Positions 55,004 through 63,836 of a DNA stretch of 64,000 bases are shown in pieces (the stretch's first letter is position 1; the number at the start of each line of letters is the position of its first letter). The position numbers and the translations under genes are program-made. Below the pieces are notes generated by a model. That model was not told the origin of the DNA, did no database searches, and saw only the letters and a list, made by a program, of their open reading frames with translations. This stretch comes from Candidatus Gastranaerophilales bacterium (GTDB lineage: Bacteria > Cyanobacteriota > Vampirovibrionia > Gastranaerophilales > Gastranaerophilaceae). The stretch is from positions 1-64,000 of the forward strand of contig CALUWM010000004.1 of the NCBI GenBank assembly GCA_944324485.1, given 5' to 3'.

Positions 55004-56573
55004 TTATTTTAAAAATTAATACTTTGTGTTCATTTTCTATTATAGCTGTTCTTTTATAATAATCCATAATATATGTACAAAAATTTACTCCATAATTATA
55101 ACAAATTGTTTGAGCTCCGTATTCTTTAGTATTTCTGGGGTAAAATATTATATATTCTGTTTTGTTTTTTTTGAGTTGTTCTATGATTTGTTCTTCTTTA
55201 AATGTTTCAAAATCAAGAGGTGTAAACGTTGAATTGTAGAAATTCCAAGGCTTTTTGTGTATTAAATTAAAAATTTGACCTTCTGGAACCACAATAAAAT
55301 TTTCATTATTTTTTATATTTTTTAAAATATATTCATTTGTTTTGTCGAATAAAATACTATCGTTTTTTGTTAGTTGTATATTGGGGTATAGTTTAGTTTT
55401 ATATTTTTTATGTTTAATATTATATTTGAAATTTGTAATTGTTATTAAGGTCGTAAAAATCAAAAAGAAACTTAAGAGCCATTTTTTGTTTGTTACTTTT
55501 TTTAATAGTACATAAAGTGTGAGTATTGCAAAAATATATCCAAAATTTGTATAACATAAGGGGTTTATTTTGAATATGGATTTTAAATTAAGAATTATAG
55601 CAAAAATGATAAGAGTGATATCTTTATATGATAATCTTTTTTTTATAAATAGAAAAATACTAAGGTATGTTATTAAAATAATGCACAGGTTAAACAAATT
55701 GTTTAAATTGAAAAATAATAATGATAATATGATTATAGAAATCGATGTGTATTTAAAATTTTTTTTGTATATAAATTCTGAAATTATTAGTATAGTTAAA
55801 ATTAATATAAAAGATATTAGACTTTGTATAAGGTATTCTTTTTGAATATAAACTCCGACTGATTTATAAAGAGAGTATATTGCATTTGTTGAAATCATTT
55901 CTTTTATATAGTACAGATTTAAAATTGTATCATTTATTGTTATTCCTTTGTGTGCAAAATATATCAGGTTTATGGTCGGTAAAATTAATATATATGAAAA
56001 ATCTTTGATATTTTTTAGTTTGTTTTCTTTTATTTCTAACGCGATTAGAAATATTGCCATTAAAATAAAAAGCTCAATTTTATTTATTAAAATAAAGCCT
56101 AATAAAAGAAACATTATTTTTGGTTGTTTTTTTAGATAAAACAAAAATGTTGCATATGAAGCTAAATATGCCCAAAGAGTAGAATACGAATAGGGAAGAA
56201 CAAATGAAAAAGTTGAGTTTGAAAATATTGATGCACTGATAAAGAGCGCCGTTAATATAAGTGATTCGTTTTCTTTAAGGAAATTTTTTGATATGAAGTA
56301 AAAAATAATTATAGCAATGTATGAAATTATATGGCTTAAAATAAGTAAAATATTAATATTTAGACCAAATAGTTTATATAAAATAGAATTAAAAATATAT
56401 CCAAAAGAACCATATATCAAGAAAATATCTTTTATCAATTTTTCTCCGTTATTTATCTGGTATGGAATGTATGCTTCTCTTGAAAAATCGATTAACATAT
56501 TTCCACATTTACCAAAATAAAATAGGCTAAAAATTAAAAAAAGTATTGTAATTGTGAATACATTTTTTTTCAT
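54993..56573 (-). CDS. Second GT-C/GT39-like polytopic membrane glycosyltransferase
   Basis: 526 aa from ATG 56573. The longer frame to TTG 56609 is rejected because that TTG is part of the -35 box (TTGCCT). About 11-12 TM helices then a periplasmic domain of about 110 residues. Low sequence similarity to the protein at 18108-19973 but same layout. The residues after the first TM (DFSREAYIPYQI) include the acidic motif expected of the GT-C fold. Substrate unknown. Confidence 0.7.
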   Translation of the reverse strand: MKKNVFTITILFLIFSLFYFGKCGNMLIDFSREAYIPYQINNGEKLIKDIFLIYGSFGYIFNSILYKLFGLNINILLILSHIISYIAIIIFYFISKNFLKENESLILTALFISASIFSNSTFSFVLPYSYSTLWAYLASYATFLFYLKKQPKIMFLLLGFILINKIELFILMAIFLIALEIKENKLKNIKDFSYILILPTINLIYFAHKGITINDTILNLYYIKEMISTNAIYSLYKSVGVYIQKEYLIQSLISFILILTILIISEFIYKKNFKYTSISIIILSLLFFNLNNLFNLCIILITYLSIFLFIKKRLSYKDITLIIFAIILNLKSIFKINPLCYTNFGYIFAILTLYVLLKKVTNKKWLLSFFLIFTTLITITNFKYNIKHKKYKTKLYPNIQLTKNDSILFDKTNEYILKNIKNNENFIVVPEGQIFNLIHKKPWNFYNSTFTPLDFETFKEEQIIEQLKKNKTEYIIFYPRNTKEYGAQTICYNYGVNFCTYIMDYYKRTAIIENEHKVLIFKINEK

Positions 56574-56580
56574 TATACTT

Positions 56581-56609
56581 TTTATATCAAAAACCTTTTT
56601 TGCAGGCAA
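56581..56609 (-). promoter_or_regulatory. Promoter of the second GT39-like gene
   Basis: Minus strand: TTGCCT (56604-56609), a 17-nt spacer and TATAAA (56581-56586), then 7 nt to the ATG at 56573. No SD. Same -35 hexamer as before the other GT39-like gene. Confidence 0.55.
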
Positions 56610-56639
56610 TTTTTTAATATTAAAATACTTTATTAAGGT

Positions 56640-57026
56640 ATGATTAATAATAAAAATATTGAATCAATAGCTGATATGGGCGGGCATAGAATCCTTGGTA
56701 TGGGTGGCTCGCTGATGAGCTATATTGAAACCGGAAATGCTTATAGTAAGGATTATAGGCCTAATGATACACCTGATGCTTTTATAAAAAATGAACAACG
56801 AACAACAAAAAAGAAGGAAAATAATTTAAAAGCATTAACTTTAGCTGGAATGTTGGCTGCAAGTTCGCTTGCTGTATTTAACATTTTTAAAAAGAAAAAA
56901 TATTCCATAAAGAACATTAATTTAAATTCTATTAAAGAAAAGGTAAAAGCTTTTAATATTAATGAATTTTGCAAAAATGGTATTGAAAAATTAAAAGCAC
57001 TTATAAGTAAAATAAAAATCAAGTAG
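56640..57026 (+). CDS. Hypothetical membrane-anchored small protein
   Basis: 128 aa: a Gly/Met-rich start (ADMGGHRILGMGGSLMSYIE), a basic linker, one hydrophobic helix (about 67-82, ALTLAGMLAASSLAVFNI) and a Lys-rich helical tail. Divergent from the GT39-like gene; converges on the Spy-like gene with a 2-nt gap. No family is recognised; AAGG just before the ATG is too close to be a good SD. Confidence 0.6.
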   Translation: MINNKNIESIADMGGHRILGMGGSLMSYIETGNAYSKDYRPNDTPDAFIKNEQRTTKKKENNLKALTLAGMLAASSLAVFNIFKKKKYSIKNINLNSIKEKVKAFNINEFCKNGIEKLKALISKIKIK

Positions 57027-57028
57027 TT

Positions 57029-57523
57029 TTATTTGGAAGAAGTATTATTTTTCATTCTTTTTTTATTATGAAATTCTTGTTTTATTTTTTCAAATTCTGC
57101 TTTTTGAGCATCATTTAGTATGCTTTCGAATTTTTTTCTATTTTCTATTCTTATTTTATCTGCTTTTTGTTTTAGCAGCACCAGCTCAAGTTTCAGCGGT
57201 GTTGATTCTACGTTTGCTTGTATTTTTGATGTTTTAGTTTCGTAAATTCTTTTTATTTTTTTGCTTAAATATTCCATTTTTTTAACAGTTTTTTGCATTT
57301 CTTTTCTATATTCAAGCCTGTTTTCATCTATTTGTTTTTTTTGTTCAGCTGTTAAGTTGAGTCTTGTTTCAAGCATTAAATCAAAATCTCTTTTTTGTTT
57401 ATGACATTCTATGCGTTTTTGTTTTTCAAATTGATTGTTTTGAAAGTTTATTGTTGTGTTTTGTGCAAAAGCACATAAATTAACTGTAAAAATTATGGTT
57501 ATTATGGTTAAAATTTTTTTCAT
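57029..57523 (-). CDS. Periplasmic LTxxQ (Spy/CpxP/CnrX-like) protein
   Basis: 164 aa. Signal peptide MKKILTIITIIFTVNLCAFA, then an all-helical domain with LTAEQ (residues 57-61) and a partner LNDAQ (136-140), the two half-motifs of the Spy/CpxP/ZraP/CnrX superfamily. These bind misfolded proteins or metals in the periplasm. It lies 1 nt after the ECF sigma gene, so it may be the sensor of that module. CH at 40-41 could be metal ligands. Confidence 0.85.
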   Translation of the reverse strand: MKKILTIITIIFTVNLCAFAQNTTINFQNNQFEKQKRIECHKQKRDFDLMLETRLNLTAEQKKQIDENRLEYRKEMQKTVKKMEYLSKKIKRIYETKTSKIQANVESTPLKLELVLLKQKADKIRIENRKKFESILNDAQKAEFEKIKQEFHNKKRMKNNTSSK

Positions 57524-57524
57524 T

Positions 57525-58019
57525 TTAATCTTCCTTAATTAAAAAACTGAGCTTATCTTCAAGAATTTTTCTTGCATTATTTATTCTTGATTTTACTGTT
57601 CCTGTTGGAATATTTAATTTCTTAGAAATTTTTTCATAAGAGTAATTTTCATATTCGTATAAAATTATTACTTCTTTCATTTTTTTTGGCAGTGAATTTA
57701 CTGCCTTAAGTATAATTTTTTGTCTTTCTTTTTGAGTATATATTTCTTCAGGTGTTTTTGTGTTGCTTATTTTTTCTAAAGTTTCGTCATCATGATCCGT
57801 GTTGTTGCTGTTTTTAAAATGCGAACTTTTAAGGTAATCTCTGCAGATATTTGCTGTAATTGTGCATATCCATTGTGTAAATTTGTTTTGCTCTTGATAT
57901 TTGTCAATGTTTTTAAGCGTTCTTATATAGACCTCTTGCTCAAGGTCTTCGTTGTATTCGCCTGTAAATTTTTTTATTATTTGTTTTATTTTATTACTGT
58001 TATTAAGTATGTCTTTCAA
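57525..58019 (-). CDS. ECF-type RNA polymerase sigma factor
   Basis: 164 aa. Region 2 (EDLEQEVYIRTLKNIDKYQEQNKFTQWICTITANICRDYLK) and region 4 helix-turn-helix (LPKKMKEVIILYEYENYSYEKISKKLNIPTGTVKSRINNARKIL). Directs transcription of a small regulon, presumably envelope stress. Central gene of a three-gene unit with 2-nt and 1-nt spacings. Regulon promoters are not identifiable here. Confidence 0.95.
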   Translation of the reverse strand: MKDILNNSNKIKQIIKKFTGEYNEDLEQEVYIRTLKNIDKYQEQNKFTQWICTITANICRDYLKSSHFKNSNNTDHDDETLEKISNTKTPEEIYTQKERQKIILKAVNSLPKKMKEVIILYEYENYSYEKISKKLNIPTGTVKSRINNARKILEDKLSFLIKED

Positions 58020-58021
58020 GA

Positions 58022-58243
58022 TTATAGCCCTAATGCAAAATCGTTTTCCATAAGCTCTGTTTGTAAACTCTTGGTTTCAAGTGCAAAATATAAATTTTCG
58101 CCTTGTGTATAAAGTTGTGCTATGCTTCCAAGCAACATCATAGGCATACTTATCATAACAAACAGAGTTATCATTGCTTTTCTTCTTTTATTTCTTTTGT
58201 ATAAAGGTTTGGCTTCTTGAAGTATTTGTGATAATTTATCCAT
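58022..58243 (-). CDS. Small single-pass anti-sigma-like protein
   Basis: 73 aa: a short cytoplasmic helix (MDKLSQILQEAKPLYKRNKRRK), a TM helix (23-44) and a periplasmic tail of about 30 residues. First gene of the ECF unit with SD GAGGG. Size and layout match short zinc-free anti-sigma factors (CnrY/NccY type); the role is inferred from context. Confidence 0.65.
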   Translation of the reverse strand: MDKLSQILQEAKPLYKRNKRRKAMITLFVMISMPMMLLGSIAQLYTQGENLYFALETKSLQTELMENDFALGL

Positions 58244-58455
58244 TTTTATCCCTCTTCATATATTATAACGATTATTTAATTTTTTTGTTCATATTTTTTT
58301 TGTTACATTTGTTAATATTTTTTTTCTTATTATTACTGTGTTTTAGCTGTGCTTATATTTTTTATATACTAAATATTAAAATAAAAAGGCAATTTTATAT
58401 CAAAAAAATACTTTATTTATATATAGATGAGGTAAATTCAAGAGAGAGATAAAAA

Positions 58456-58713
58456 ATGTCAAAAAGACGAAATTTAGAATTAATCGAAGAAACTTACAAT
58501 CCATTTGAACAGGTGGTTTCTAAAGACAGGTTAATTGGTAATTTAAATGAGATTGATGAAAGAAGCATTCGTTCTAAATTTAAAAATACGGATGATCCAA
58601 TCAATCTTGCGTTTGATGCTATTGAGAAATCATCATTGAAAACTTTAGCCAGAGATTTTATTAAGGAAAGTTTTTTTGATGCTATTTCTTTTATAACAGA
58701 TATTTGTAAATAA
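58456..58713 (+). CDS. Small hypothetical soluble protein
   Basis: 85 aa: SKRRNLELIEETYNPFEQVVSKDRLIGNLNEIDERSIRSKFK.., helical, no signal. SD GAGAGAG. Followed by a good terminator. A 212-nt T-rich region separates it from the divergent sigma operon and holds its promoter. No family is recognised. Confidence 0.65.
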   Translation: MSKRRNLELIEETYNPFEQVVSKDRLIGNLNEIDERSIRSKFKNTDDPINLAFDAIEKSSLKTLARDFIKESFFDAISFITDICK

Positions 58714-58766
58714 TTATTACGATAATTATTTAGTCGAAATGGGGGATTATAGGTAGGTTTACAAAT

Positions 58767-58791
58767 TGACGCTATATGCGTCATTTTTTTT
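58767..58791 (+). terminator. Terminator
   Basis: TGACGC, TATAT loop, GCGTCA, eight T. Ends the 85-aa gene transcript. Confidence 0.9.
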
Positions 58792-58856
58792 AGGCAATTA
58801 TTTTTTATTAGTTGTTTTATATTCGTGTGATAATAAGTATCTAGCTGAGGTATAAA

Positions 58857-60035
58857 ATGATTAATAAAATTCAATTAACAACGCCTAGTCGAATTTCATT
58901 CAAACAAGCTTATCGTTCTAATGATGGCTATCGCAGTTATACTAGCAAATATAATTATGATCAAAATTATGATTATGATGCCACTGGTAGCGGATCTGAT
59001 AAAAGGACTTGTTTAGATTGTTATGATTATTCAAGAGTAGGTTACATTCCAAGATATCCAAACAGATCTGATTATTCTGTACGTGATTCGCGTGGTTTAA
59101 TTGGTGCGATTAGTAATTCTATTGACACCGGTCGTGCAAATCGTTATGAACATATGAGAGAAAGAGTTGTACCTGTTGAAACAACTGTTTCTAATTATAT
59201 AAGGTCTAATCCTCGTTTGGCAAAAATAAGAGAAGAGTCAATTGCTGATTTTGAACGTTTTAGAGAATGCTATTATAAGTATAATGATTATTTAGACCAT
59301 GTAAACCCTGTTTATATGAGAAGACCGACTTCATCTATTGACACGTTCGATTTCTTTGGTGCGAACTCAAAAGTATTTTATACAAATGGACGAAGAACAG
59401 TTCCATATTCCAGAGAGGTATTTGTAACAAATGTACCTTTTGCTGTCGCAATAAGACCAAGAATGGGTGTAAGAGATGAATTTTATGGTGCTAAAGAACT
59501 TTATGATTTCCAAAAAGGTATTATGTTTGATAATGTGAATTTTGGCATTGGCAATTATACCTCTGCGGATCAAGTAAATGTTTTTAGTCCAAAAAAATGC
59601 GATATGTTATTTGCAAAGCTTGCTCGTGCTTTTAGATCTCCAATTACAATAAATGGCTTGTCTGCAAAAGGAAATGGTGATTTTAAAGCTAATTCTTTAA
59701 TTGTATATAACTATGATAAATATGGAGATGTTGCTGGTACAAAAGTTTTTGTTAAACCTGAAGTTGAATATTATTTTTCTGAATCAGATGTTCCTGAATT
59801 TTTACTTAATGGTCAATCTATGATTGAATCAGAATTTAAAGGACAAAATGGAAGAAACGTTAGATTTTTAGAAGCGCCTAATGTAAAATATAGCAATGGC
59901 AGATTTATTGTGAAAGCTGATCAAGCGCTTGAGCTTCAAAGAAATGGTTTAGCAAGTTACTATTCTAATTATGATGACAACTCAAGAAAATTGCGCTATG
60001 AGACTAGACAAGTTATTGATTTAAATAGAGGCTAA
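58857..60035 (+). CDS. Hypothetical protein with Tyr/Asn/Arg-rich N-terminus
   Basis: 392 aa. Starts MINKIQLTTPSRISFKQAYRSN, then a Tyr/Ser/Asp/Asn-rich stretch (about 20-70), a CLDCYDY pair of cysteines and a globular C-terminal 200 residues (YYFSESDVPEFLLNGQSMIESEFKG). No signal peptide. SD GAGG. Unknown; repeat-rich tyrosine composition could suggest secretion or phosphorylation-like regulation, both unproven. Confidence 0.7.
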   Translation: MINKIQLTTPSRISFKQAYRSNDGYRSYTSKYNYDQNYDYDATGSGSDKRTCLDCYDYSRVGYIPRYPNRSDYSVRDSRGLIGAISNSIDTGRANRYEHMRERVVPVETTVSNYIRSNPRLAKIREESIADFERFRECYYKYNDYLDHVNPVYMRRPTSSIDTFDFFGANSKVFYTNGRRTVPYSREVFVTNVPFAVAIRPRMGVRDEFYGAKELYDFQKGIMFDNVNFGIGNYTSADQVNVFSPKKCDMLFAKLARAFRSPITINGLSAKGNGDFKANSLIVYNYDKYGDVAGTKVFVKPEVEYYFSESDVPEFLLNGQSMIESEFKGQNGRNVRFLEAPNVKYSNGRFIVKADQALELQRNGLASYYSNYDDNSRKLRYETRQVIDLNRG

Positions 60036-60056
60036 GCCTGTTCTATTTAAATCAAT
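60015..60056. repeat. 15-bp inverted repeat spanning the stop codon
   Basis: ATTGATTTAAATAGA (60015-60029) pairs with TCTATTTAAATCAAT (60042-60056); a nested 4-bp AGGC/GCCT lies inside. The TAA stop (60033-60035) sits in the loop. Confidence 0.7.
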
Positions 60057-60074
60057 CTATATAACATACATAAT

Positions 60075-60105
60075 AAAACAGCCTCGTTCAAGAGGCTGTT
60101 TTATT
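60075..60105. terminator. Bidirectional terminator
   Basis: AAAACAGCCTC, 6-nt loop, GAGGCTGTTTT. Between the 392-aa gene and fusA (convergent). Confidence 0.85.
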
Positions 60106-60120
60106 AATTGTTTATTTCAT

Positions 60121-62208
60121 TTAAGCACCTGTTGCTGATTTTGAAATGATTTCTTTTTCTATATTAGCCGGTACTTGTTCGTATTTGCAGAATTCCATTG
60201 AGAATGTTCCTCTGCCTTGAGTGTTTGAACGTAGGTCTGTTGCATATCCAAACATATTTGCAAGAGGAACGATACCTCTAACAATAACGTTTCCTGTATT
60301 GCCTTGTGGTTCTTGGCCTTCTATACGTCCTCTGCGTCTAGATATATCACCAATAATTGTACCCGTAAATTCATCAGGAATTTCAATTTCAACTTTCATC
60401 ATAGGTTCTAATATGCAAGGTTGAGCTTTTTTGCAACCTTCTTTCATTGCCATTGAACCGGCAATTTTGAAAGCCATTTCAGATGAATCGACTTCGTGGA
60501 ATGAACCATCATATAATTCAACTTTAACATCGATTACTGGATATCCTGCTAGAATACCGCCTTCAAGCGCTTCTTCCATACCTTTTCTTGCAGGTTCTAT
60601 GTATTCTTTAGGTATTGCACCACCAACAATTTTGTTTTCGAATACAAAACCTTCATTTTCGCCAGCTGGGGAGATTTTAACTTTAACGTGTCCGTATTGA
60701 CCTTTACCACCTGATTGACGTATGAATTTAGAATCTTGGTCAGCAGTTCCTCTTATTGTTTCACGATATGCAACTTGAGGTTTACCGATATTTGCTTCAA
60801 CTTTGAATTCTCTAAGCATACGGTCAACAATAATATCCAGGTGAAGCTCGCCCATACCGGAGATAATTGTTTGACCTGTTTCTGCGTCAGATTTAACTCT
60901 AAATGATGGATCTTCTTCTGCCAGTTTTTGAAGTGCAACGCCCATTTTATCTTGGTCTGCTTTAGTTTTTGGTTCGATTGCAACAGAAATAACAGGTTCA
61001 GGGAAGCTCATTCTTTCAAGTATAATTGGTGCATTTTCATCGCATAATGTATCACCTGTTGTTGTGTCTTTTAAACCAACAGCTGCACAGATATCACCCG
61101 CGTATACTTCTTGTTCTTCAAGCCTTTGGTCAGCATACATTCTAACTAATCTTGAAATACGTTCTTTTTTACCATTTGTAGAGTTTAGAACATATGATCC
61201 TGAAGTAATTACGCCAGAATATACTCTTAAGAAAGTTAAACGACCTACAAATGGGTCAGTCATAACTTTGAATGCCAACGCTGAAAATGGTTCTGAGTCA
61301 GATGAATGACGTTCTGTTTTTGTTCCGTCTTCTAGTTCACCTTCAATAGCTTTAACATCAACAGGAGAAGGCATATAGTCAACCACATTATTTAATAACA
61401 GTTGTACACCTTTGTTCTTAAAAGCTGTACCGCAGCATACAGGAACGATTTTATTGTTGCAAACAGCTTTTCTTAAGCCTGCCTTTAGTTCTTCTATTGT
61501 AATTGTAGAAGGGTCTTCAAAGAATTTTTCCATTAAAGCATCGTCTTCTGCAGCGATAGCTTCTACCATTTCATCATGGTATTGTTGTGCTTTTTCTTTT
61601 AATTCAGCCGGGATTTCAACTTCTTTGATGTCAGTTCCAAGGTCATTCGTGTAAATTTCAGCTTTCATTGTCATCAAGTCTACAAGACCTGTAAACTGGT
61701 CTTCTGCACCGATTGGAAGTTGGATAGGAATAGCATTTGCACCTAGTCTATTTTTGATTTGATCAACAACTCGGTAAAAATCTGCACCAGTTCTGTCCAT
61801 TTTGTTAACGAAAACCATTCTTGGTACTTCGTAACGATTAGCTTGTCTCCAGACTGTTTCTGATTGAGATTGTACGCCGCCTACTGCACAGAAAACGGCA
61901 ACAACACCATCTAATACACGTAATGAACGTTCTACTTCAATAGTAAAATCAACGTGGCCCGGGGTGTCGATTATATTGATTTGATGACCTTTCCATTCTG
62001 CAGTAACTGCTGCTGATTGAATTGTAATTCCACGTTCTTTTTCTTGTTCCATAAAGTCTGTTACAGCAGCACCATCGTGAGTTTCACCAATTTTGTGTGT
62101 TTTACCTGTGTAGAATAAAATACGTTCGGTTGTAGTTGTTTTACCTGCATCAATATGCGCAGCAATACCGATATTACGAATCTTATCCAAAGCTGTTTTT
62201 CTTGGCAT
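60121..62208 (-). CDS. fusA: Elongation factor G
   Basis: 695 aa translocase GTPase. G1 [21 protein letters not shown]3 [23 protein letters not shown]4 [10 protein letters not shown]; domain IV and V intact to the C-terminus. Upstream SD AAGGAA. Not linked here to rpsL/rpsG/tuf, which is common in some phyla but not all. A 176-nt region upstream, shared with the divergent EF-hand gene, holds both promoters. Confidence 0.98.
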   Translation of the reverse strand: MPRKTALDKIRNIGIAAHIDAGKTTTTERILFYTGKTHKIGETHDGAAVTDFMEQEKERGITIQSAAVTAEWKGHQINIIDTPGHVDFTIEVERSLRVLDGVVAVFCAVGGVQSQSETVWRQANRYEVPRMVFVNKMDRTGADFYRVVDQIKNRLGANAIPIQLPIGAEDQFTGLVDLMTMKAEIYTNDLGTDIKEVEIPAELKEKAQQYHDEMVEAIAAEDDALMEKFFEDPSTITIEELKAGLRKAVCNNKIVPVCCGTAFKNKGVQLLLNNVVDYMPSPVDVKAIEGELEDGTKTERHSSDSEPFSALAFKVMTDPFVGRLTFLRVYSGVITSGSYVLNSTNGKKERISRLVRMYADQRLEEQEVYAGDICAAVGLKDTTTGDTLCDENAPIILERMSFPEPVISVAIEPKTKADQDKMGVALQKLAEEDPSFRVKSDAETGQTIISGMGELHLDIIVDRMLREFKVEANIGKPQVAYRETIRGTADQDSKFIRQSGGKGQYGHVKVKISPAGENEGFVFENKIVGGAIPKEYIEPARKGMEEALEGGILAGYPVIDVKVELYDGSFHEVDSSEMAFKIAGSMAMKEGCKKAQPCILEPMMKVEIEIPDEFTGTIIGDISRRRGRIEGQEPQGNTGNVIVRGIVPLANMFGYATDLRSNTQGRGTFSMEFCKYEQVPANIEKEIISKSATGA

Positions 62209-62384
62209 ATTTGATTTCCTTTTCTAAAAATATTATCTATTAATATATATTAATTCTCGCATAAACAAGTATATTGACAAGTGTTTTGCATTAAAATTCA
62301 AATTTCTTAAAAATACTTCATTTATTGGTTTTACTTTACCTAATAAATCATTAATATATATTTGAGTATTATGAGGTATTATTT

Positions 62385-62921
62385 ATGGCAAAATTAATTG
62401 GAAGCAGTTTATTTACCGGTGCAATTTCCGGTCTAAATTCAAATTTTTTATTAATGTTAAATGGTGGTAGTGGTTTAACTTTGGATAATCTTTTAAATCC
62501 TTCTTCTGATAACATTAAATATACTGTTAATCAGTCTTTTAGAAGTTATATGATGAATAATTTTAATCAGATTGATATAGATGGTGACGGTACAATTTCA
62601 CAAGAAGATTTAAGTGGATATACTACAAAATTGCAAACTCAAGGTATGACATATAACGAATTATCTCAGTTATGCGCAAGTAACGGTTCTATGTCTAGTC
62701 TTTTAGATACTGTTTTGTCTAACTTTAATGAAATAGACACTAACCATGACGGAAGAGTTACGCAAAGCGAGATAAATGCTTATAGGATAAACGAGGAAAT
62801 TCGGGAAGTTAAAGACAAGTATCCTAAAATTGATCCTACAAAAATGTCTATGTTTTATGAAACAGATACTTCTAATGATACTTCAAGTTCTACTGATAGT
62901 GATGATAAGGTTTTTAAATAA
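62385..62921 (+). CDS. EF-hand domain protein
   Basis: 178 aa. Two canonical EF-hand loops: D64-I-D-G-D-G-T-I-..-D75 and D118-T-N-H-D-G-R-V-..-E129, both with helix-like flanks (FNQIDIDGDG, FNEIDTNHDG). N-terminus Ser/Gly/Leu-rich, C-terminus Ser/Asp/Thr-rich tail. No signal peptide. Ca-binding is expected from the loops; role unknown. SD GAGG. Confidence 0.85.
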   Translation: MAKLIGSSLFTGAISGLNSNFLLMLNGGSGLTLDNLLNPSSDNIKYTVNQSFRSYMMNNFNQIDIDGDGTISQEDLSGYTTKLQTQGMTYNELSQLCASNGSMSSLLDTVLSNFNEIDTNHDGRVTQSEINAYRINEEIREVKDKYPKIDPTKMSMFYETDTSNDTSSSTDSDDKVFK

Positions 62922-62951
62922 AAAAAAGGCGGGTTTCCCGCCTTAATTTTT
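62921..62951. terminator. Bidirectional terminator
   Basis: A-run, AAGGCGGG, 3-nt loop, CCCGCCTT, AATTTTT. Serves the EF-hand gene and the convergent coiled-coil gene. Confidence 0.85.
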
Positions 62952-62999
62952 ACACGTTTTATGAATTTAAAGAGAGTTGAGATTTAATTTAATTCTTTT

Positions 63000-63836
63000 T
63001 TATGCCAATCTGATTGTTGAGTTTTGAATTTGTGTGCTTACTGCTTCGCCTACTGCTTGCATTTCTTGGCTAATTGCTTCCATTTGTGATTCAACATCTG
63101 ATTGTTCAAGTTCTAGCATTGTTTCTTGATCATTTACATCTTCTTCCAACATAGCCAGTTCATCTTCATAGAATGTTTTTTCTCTATTTACATCTTCAGT
63201 ATATTCTAATTGTGCATCTTCTTTTTCCATTTGAATATTTGAGATTTCAGATTCAATTTGTGTTTGCAGTGCTGAAATATTATCTTCGTTTAATGTTGAG
63301 ATATCCGGCAAGTTATATTCTGCTGATAATTCTGTAAAATCATACATATCAAATCTTTGAAGATCTTCTGATGATGTTTCAAAATATTTTGTATCATTTC
63401 TTTCGTACCAAACTTTTTCGCCATCTTCGCTAGCTGAAAGTTCGCTAAATTTAATATACTTTGTTTCGCCACTATTTAATTTTAATTTAAATGGTGTGTT
63501 GCTTCCTGCATATTCTCCGTTTTCATTTCTTATGATAACAGCTTTACCTGATGTAGCTATATCTCCATTTGAATTTCCGGTTGCATATTCTTTTGCTATT
63601 TTTAAGAAATTTGTAAGTTCTTTTCTTTTGCTTTCAAGTTCGTCAATTAATTCATTATAGCTTTGTTTTAATGGTGCTAAAGCTTGATTTTGTTGATTTT
63701 GAATTGAAGCAGTTTCATACTGTTTTCTTCTTGCCAGTTGTCTTTTTTCACGTGAAATTTGTAAATCACGCATTTGGTATCCAGCATGAGATTGCTTTAA
63801 AACCCTTTTTCTTAATGTAAGTGTTACCCACCCCAT
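63000..63836 (-). CDS. Coiled-coil hypothetical protein
   Basis: 278 aa. Starts MGWVTLTLRKRVLKQSHAGYQ; coiled coils about 22-100 and 190-270 flank a central domain (about 100-180, DIATSGKAVIIRNENGEYAGSN). SD AGAGAGG. The long Glu/Gln-rich C-terminal helices are acidic. It resembles tether or export-apparatus components in style, but no family is recognised. Its promoter should lie in the 164 nt up to the window end. Confidence 0.7.
   Translation of the reverse strand: MGWVTLTLRKRVLKQSHAGYQMRDLQISREKRQLARRKQYETASIQNQQNQALAPLKQSYNELIDELESKRKELTNFLKIAKEYATGNSNGDIATSGKAVIIRNENGEYAGSNTPFKLKLNSGETKYIKFSELSASEDGEKVWYERNDTKYFETSSEDLQRFDMYDFTELSAEYNLPDISTLNEDNISALQTQIESEISNIQMEKEDAQLEYTEDVNREKTFYEDELAMLEEDVNDQETMLELEQSDVESQMEAISQEMQAVGEAVSTQIQNSTIRLA

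Noticed and set aside
58174-58452. T-rich ORF upstream of the 85-aa gene
   Set aside because: Low-complexity Phe/Leu product, overlaps the anti-sigma-like gene antisense, no SD.
62274-62302. TTGACA on the plus strand upstream of the EF-hand gene
   Set aside because: A perfect -35 hexamer, but no acceptable -10 at 16-18 nt (TTCAAA), so no promoter called.
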